Origin: DATBFX01 sp036558305 | GTDB taxonomy: Bacteria; Chloroflexota; Chloroflexia; Thermomicrobiales; UBA6265 | DNA: 9,510 nt | Reading direction: 5' to 3' | Assembly: GCA_036558305.1 (NCBI GenBank) | Contig: DATBFX010000428.1 | Span: 1 to 9,510, forward strand | Part shown: positions 6,829-9,510 of the stretch, piece after piece | Numbering within the stretch: the stretch's first letter is position 1 | How the letters are laid out: each line of letters opens with the position of its first letter | The notes under the pieces: model-generated | Seen by the model: only the letters and a program-made list of their open reading frames with translations | Told to the model about the DNA's origin: nothing | Databases searched by the model: none | Translations under genes and position numbers: made by a program

Positions 6829-6900
6829 TCGACCCGGCACCGCCACCCCTCGTGGCAATCCAATTGCACAGAAGAAGCTCCGACCAGGGAGGAGCCATCG

Positions 6901-7794
6901 ATGGCACAGCGTCTGTTTCGGTTTGGCGTGGTGGCGGCGCAGGCGCGGTCCGGCGAGGAGTGGAGCGAGAAGGCGCGGCGGATCGAGGCGCTCGGCTTTG
7001 CAACGATCGTGGTGCCGGACGGACTCCGGTACACGCTGGCACCGCTGCCGGCGCTCGCGGTGGCGGCAGCGGCAACGCGGACGCTCCGCGTCGGCACCTA
7101 CGTCATCGCCAACGATTTCCGCAATCCGGTGCTGCTGGCGAAGGAGGCAGCGACGCTCGATCTCCTCTCCGGCGGTCGCTTCGAGTTGGGGATCGGGGCG
7201 GGGCGTCCAGGCGCGGCCGAGGACAACCGGATGCTTGGGATCCCGTTCGACTCCGGTGGCGTGCGGCTGGCGCGTCTGGCCGAGTCGATCGCGATCGTCA
7301 AGTCGCTGCTCGGCGGCGGTGCGGCGACCGCGACCGGCGACCACTACCGGGTGGCGGACGCGGAGGTTGCGCCGCGTCCGGTCCAGCAGCCGCACCCTCC
7401 CATCCTCGTCGCCGGCAGCGGGCGGCGGATGCTCGAGCTGGCGGCGCGGGAGGCGGACATCGTGGCGCTCGGGGTCGAGCCGGGCGAGACCGAGGCGGGG
7501 GTGGCGACGAAGATCGGGTGGCTGCGGGAGGCAGCGGGGGATCGGTTCGATAACCTGGAGATCAACCTCAATCTCCTCGCCGTCGGCGGGGCGGTGCCGC
7601 GGTATGTGGCCGCCAACATGGACGTGACCGCGCTGAGGCGCGCCGGCGCGGTCACCGTGCTCACCGGGACGGTCGAGGAGATGAGCGACCGGCTGATGGC
7701 GCTCCGTGAGACGCTGGGGATCTCCTACGTGATGGTCTCGGACGAATTGATGGAGGCGTTCGCACCGGTGGTCGCGCGGTTGGCGGGCCGGTGA
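6901..7794 (+). CDS. LLM-class F420-dependent oxidoreductase (MSMEG_2516-like)
   Basis: A 297-aa cytoplasmic TIM-barrel enzyme of the luciferase-like monooxygenase superfamily, probably using reduced F420. It begins with FRFGVVAAQA (barrel strand 1), then ARRIEALGFATIVVPDGL (25-42), the cofactor-site region NDFRNPVLLAKEAATLDLLSGGRFELGIGAG (71-101) and the MSMEG_2516-type stretch MLGIPFDSGGVRLARLAE (111-128). PHPPILVAGSGRRMLELAAREADIVAL lies at 165-190. Length is typical. A strong AGGGAGGAG lies 6 nt before ATG 6901. It starts 72 nt after the anti-sigma gene on the same strand and may belong to that operon, or be a SigK-like target. Substrate cannot be told from sequence. Confidence 0.9.
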   Translation: MAQRLFRFGVVAAQARSGEEWSEKARRIEALGFATIVVPDGLRYTLAPLPALAVAAAATRTLRVGTYVIANDFRNPVLLAKEAATLDLLSGGRFELGIGAGRPGAAEDNRMLGIPFDSGGVRLARLAESIAIVKSLLGGGAATATGDHYRVADAEVAPRPVQQPHPPILVAGSGRRMLELAAREADIVALGVEPGETEAGVATKIGWLREAAGDRFDNLEINLNLLAVGGAVPRYVAANMDVTALRRAGAVTVLTGTVEEMSDRLMALRETLGISYVMVSDELMEAFAPVVARLAGR

Positions 7795-7797
7795 GGA

Positions 7798-7820
7798 CGG
7801 CGCCCCGAGTCAGGGCGCCG
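7798..7820 (+). terminator. Terminator-like hairpin after the LLM oxidoreductase
   Basis: CGGCGCCC (7798-7805) pairs perfectly with GGGCGCCG (7813-7820) around a 7-nt loop, three bases after the TGA stop. It is followed by AAAA rather than a T-tract, so efficiency as an intrinsic terminator is uncertain. Confidence 0.55.
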
Positions 7821-8006
7821 AAAAGGTCGTTGCGCATTCGCACCCCCGTCAGAAGATGGGGTACGCATAGCAGCATCGGTGGCTGATTCGCTCGCCCGAC
7901 AGGTTGACCTGGTGGCATTGCCACGTCGAACCAAGGCTGTCCCGGCGCCGACCAAGGAACCTCGGCCGCGTAGAGCCGGGGCCCGCCGCGTTCGTCCGGC
8001 GACTGG

Positions 8007-8030
8007 GGCGCGGGCGGACCCCGCCGCGCC
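8007..8030 (-). terminator. GC-rich hairpin after the SARP gene
   Basis: GGCGCGGGCGG (8007-8017) and CCGCCGCGCC (8021-8030) form a 10-bp stem with one bulged G and a 3-nt loop. It stands 13 nt past the stop of the minus-strand SARP gene. There is no T-tract. The 7821-8006 stretch between the two convergent genes shows no gene; it has only small palindromes, such as CAGGT-TG-ACCTG at 7900-7911 and GTGGC-ATT-GCCAC at 7912-7924. Confidence 0.45.
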
Positions 8031-8043
8031 GTCTCCGGCAGGG

Positions 8044-8820
8044 CTAGCGAGGCGCGGTGACCTCCCGAAAGACCTGTTCAGTCTCCGCCGAGGGAGACAA
8101 GCCGGCCTCATCCCGGAGCGTCCGCCGGCACGTCTCCATGGCGCGCACCGCCTGGGCGGCGTTGCCGCCGGCCGCGAGGGCGCGCATCAGCAGCCGGTAG
8201 CCGGACTCGCGGAGTGGGTCGAGCCGGAGCAACCACTCGGCTTCGCGCTCGGCGTCGGCCGGGTTGCCGCGCCGCAGTTCCGCCTCGACTGTGCATTCGA
8301 GCGCGTGCAAGCGCAGGTCTGAGAGGGCGCGGCGTTCGCCCTCGATCCAAGACGCCTCCTCGCCACGGAGGAAACCGCGGGCGGCGATCCCCATCGCGAC
8401 AAGTGATTCGCTCAGCGCCGTTTGGCAGTCGCCCCCGCGCAGCGCGGTCTCGGCGGCGTGGAGCCCGGCGCCGGCCCGCTCGTGGTCGACGACGGCCCCG
8501 GGCGGCAGCGTCAGCCGATAGCGGCCGATGTCGCCGTGGACGGCCAGTCCGGGGGCCACTGCGGCGACCGGTCGGAGCACGGTACGGAGCCGGCTGACGA
8601 GCGCGCTGAGCGTGACGTCCCAGGCGTCGGGGACTGTGTCGCCCCAGATCGCTCCGGCGAGCTCGTCGCGGCCAACCGGCCAGCGCCGGCGGAGGACGAG
8701 GTAGGTCCAGAGCCGTCGCCCCTGGCGAGCGGGAAAGTCCGCCTCGCGCAGCACCGTTTCGCCGAGCTCGATCGCGAGCGGGCCGCAGATGTAGACGCGT
8801 ACGGCAGGCACCTCGCCCAT
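8044..8820 (-). CDS. SARP-type transcriptional regulator (OmpR-like wHTH plus BTAD)
   Basis: A compact 258-aa regulator with the two-domain SARP layout. The winged-helix DNA-binding domain spans residues about 7-105: VRVYICGPLAIELG, then ARQGRRLWTYLVLRRRWPVGRDELAGAIWG and TLSALVSRLRTVLRP, the recognition-helix region. The bacterial transcriptional activation domain (BTAD, TPR-like helices) spans about 108-252, with WLLRLDPLRESGYRLLMRALAAGGNAAQAVRAMETCRRTLRDEAGLSPS, the usual end block. There is no ATPase or NB-ARC part. ATG 8820 is chosen because GAGGAGG stands 3 nt upstream and family sequence begins right after; the frame runs open to 9042 without family sequence. SARPs generally activate transcription by binding direct repeats of 11-bp period next to the -10; exactly such a repeat array lies 29 bp upstream of this gene. 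Confidence 0.88.
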   Translation of the reverse strand: MGEVPAVRVYICGPLAIELGETVLREADFPARQGRRLWTYLVLRRRWPVGRDELAGAIWGDTVPDAWDVTLSALVSRLRTVLRPVAAVAPGLAVHGDIGRYRLTLPPGAVVDHERAGAGLHAAETALRGGDCQTALSESLVAMGIAARGFLRGEEASWIEGERRALSDLRLHALECTVEAELRRGNPADAEREAEWLLRLDPLRESGYRLLMRALAAGGNAAQAVRAMETCRRTLRDEAGLSPSAETEQVFREVTAPR

Positions 8821-8848
8821 CGCCTCCTCACCGAGACGGTCGCCGTTC

Positions 8849-8888
8849 TGCAATCGTAATGCAATCCGCATGCAAAGAAGGTGCAAAT
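8849..8888. promoter_or_regulatory. Four 11-bp-spaced direct repeats, probable SARP operator
   Basis: TGCAATC (8849), TGCAATC (8860), TGCAAAG (8871) and TGCAAAT (8882) start exactly 11 bp apart, with 4-nt spacers GTAA, CGCA and AAGG. TGCAA is invariant. Heptamers at one helical turn are the known layout of SARP binding sites, and the gene next to them encodes a SARP. The array begins 29 bp from the SARP start codon and lies 277 bp before the SBP56 start, so it may serve one gene or both. Binding by this SARP is inference. Confidence 0.75.
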
Positions 8889-8911
8889 CCGGTCGGGGAG
8901 AATGCGACCGG
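8889..8911. promoter_or_regulatory. Palindrome around a possible -10, next to the repeat array
   Basis: CCGGTCG (8889-8895) and CGACCGG (8905-8911) form a perfect 7-bp inverted repeat with a 9-bp centre. The centre holds GAGAAT (8898-8903), four of six to TATAAT. It begins 9 bp after the last heptamer, close to the short repeat-to-minus-10 distance described for SARP promoters. If used, transcription would run rightward to the SBP56 gene with a leader of about 255 nt. The palindrome could also be a repressor operator or a hairpin in RNA. Confidence 0.45.
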
Positions 8912-9151
8912 CGGTCCAGATAGCACGAACGGAGGCGACGATACGGATGGTGGTGCGGTGTACCCGGTGGCGTCGAGGTCCGCGCCGAAGACGAGCGGGA
9001 ATTGGTCGAGCACGTCCAGACACACGGGCTGTCGCCGAACAATGGTCGACGCCGTCGTGGACGCGCTTGGAGGGGCCAATCCTACCCTGGCTCCCGGTGG
9101 GGGCAACGTCCCATGGCGCGCACCCGAGTTTCGCGATCCGATGTGAGAACC
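8912..9151. other. Non-coding leader region before the SBP56 gene
   Basis: No convincing gene is seen in either strand. Short open frames here have no ribosome binding site or family pattern and overlap the SARP or SBP56 ends. I found no complete riboswitch pattern and no clear promoter pair. It may be the long leader of the SBP56 transcript. Confidence 0.4.
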
Positions 9152-9164
9152 GAGGAGGAATAGC

Positions 9165-9510
9165 ATGAATATCCAGGAATGGGTGAAGCGGCTTACGCCG
9201 ATCGATCGACGGACGGTCCTAAGGCAATCGGCCGTCGCGGGCGGCGCCTTCGCCGCTGCGGGCCTTCGCAGGACCACGGAAGCCCGGGGTATGACGACCT
9301 GGACGCCCGATCCGACGTTCTACCCGTCGCCGGAAATGGCGATGGCGGCGCCGCGCGAAGACCTGGCCGACGTCGCCACCAGCAACCCGACCGCCGACGG
9401 CCGCCCCGACGCCATCGCCGTCCTCGACCTCGATCCGAACTCCCCGACCTACGGCACGGCGGTCGGCCGCGTCGACTTCCCCTCCGCGGGCGACGAACTG
9501 CACCACTTCG
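9165..9510 (+). CDS. Selenium-binding protein (SBP56/methanethiol oxidase family), 5' part with Tat-like extension
   Basis: The first 115 residues of a selenium-binding family protein (usual length about 450-470 aa); the window ends inside it. Members include methanethiol oxidase, which turns methanethiol into formaldehyde, H2S and H2O2. Residues 43-115 match the usual beginning of bacterial homologues: TWTPDPTFYPSPEMAMAAP, then RPDAIAVLDLDPNSPTYGTAVGRVDFP in pieces, then GDELHHF. The conserved Cys site normally just after HHF is outside the window. Before this comes a 42-residue extension with a Tat-like DRRTVLRQ (14-21) and a short Ala/Gly hydrophobic stretch, but no clear AxA cleavage site. 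AGGAGG 6 nt before ATG 9165 supports that start. Met43, where cytosolic homologues begin, could be a second start. It is divergent from the SARP gene. Confidence 0.9.
   Translation, partial: MNIQEWVKRLTPIDRRTVLRQSAVAGGAFAAAGLRRTTEARGMTTWTPDPTFYPSPEMAMAAPREDLADVATSNPTADGRPDAIAVLDLDPNSPTYGTAVGRVDFPSAGDELHHF

Noticed and set aside
7879..8322. Plus-strand open frame (147 aa) overlapping the SARP gene.
   Set aside because: No ribosome binding site, Arg/Pro/Ala-rich content, and largely antisense to clear BTAD-domain sequence.
8880..8925. GGTGCAAATCCGG resembles the GGTGnAAnTCC part of a cobalamin riboswitch.
   Set aside because: No GGGAA element lies before it, no CCCGC-ACTGT block after it, and no B12-box-like core downstream. 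The match is explained by the fourth 11-bp repeat plus the palindrome.
8859..9146. Open frames of about 95 aa between the SARP and SBP56 genes.
   Set aside because: They start inside the repeat array, have no ribosome binding site or recognisable pattern, and have a composition unlike neighbouring proteins.

Overview
The window looks like chromosomal DNA from a high-GC bacterium, most likely a Chloroflexota of the Thermomicrobia/Sphaerobacter kind. This is inferred from gene content and codon use, not from a marker gene. Two enzymes belong to predicted F420-dependent families (PPOX and LLM). There is also a zinc-finger/RskA-type anti-sigma factor, a compact SARP-type regulator, a DUF4037 protein and a selenium-binding-protein (SBP56) homologue. 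Together these fit an F420-producing actinobacterium or Chloroflexota. I see no rRNA, tRNA, CRISPR array, IS element or phage gene.

Left part (1-4904). The left edge holds a short-tandem-repeat/inverted-repeat patch beyond the 3' end of a secreted neutral zinc metallopeptidase (minus strand, 96-1208). Divergent from it, behind a good sigma-A-type promoter, is a glycine-rich protein with three GLGDILG repeats (1401-2033). It converges, across a strong hairpin, on a small secreted four-cysteine protein (minus, 2102-2548). A DUF4037 protein (2721-3830) and a PPOX F420-type oxidoreductase (3955-4380) follow on the plus strand. A 19-bp terminator-like hairpin separates them from a second small secreted protein (minus, 4470-4904).

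Middle (4905-7820). After about 350 bp of non-coding, locally AT-rich DNA comes an ECF sigma factor (5258-6016). It overlaps by ATGA a membrane anti-sigma factor with an HxxxCxxC motif and an RskA-like outer domain (6013-6828). An LLM-class, probably F420-dependent oxidoreductase (6901-7794) follows and ends at a hairpin.

Right part (7795-9510). A 258-aa SARP/BTAD transcription factor (minus, 8044-8820) is divergent from the 5' part of a selenium-binding-protein/methanethiol-oxidase homologue with a Tat-like N-terminal extension (9165 to window end). The 344-bp region between them holds the most interesting signal. Four direct repeats of TGCAA(T/A)N lie exactly 11 bp apart (8849-8888), the architecture of a SARP operator. 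They abut a 23-bp palindrome (8889-8911) with a possible -10 hexamer inside it. The simplest reading is that the SARP controls itself and/or the SBP56 gene through this array. The heptamer differs from the TCGAG-like sites known for Streptomyces SARPs.
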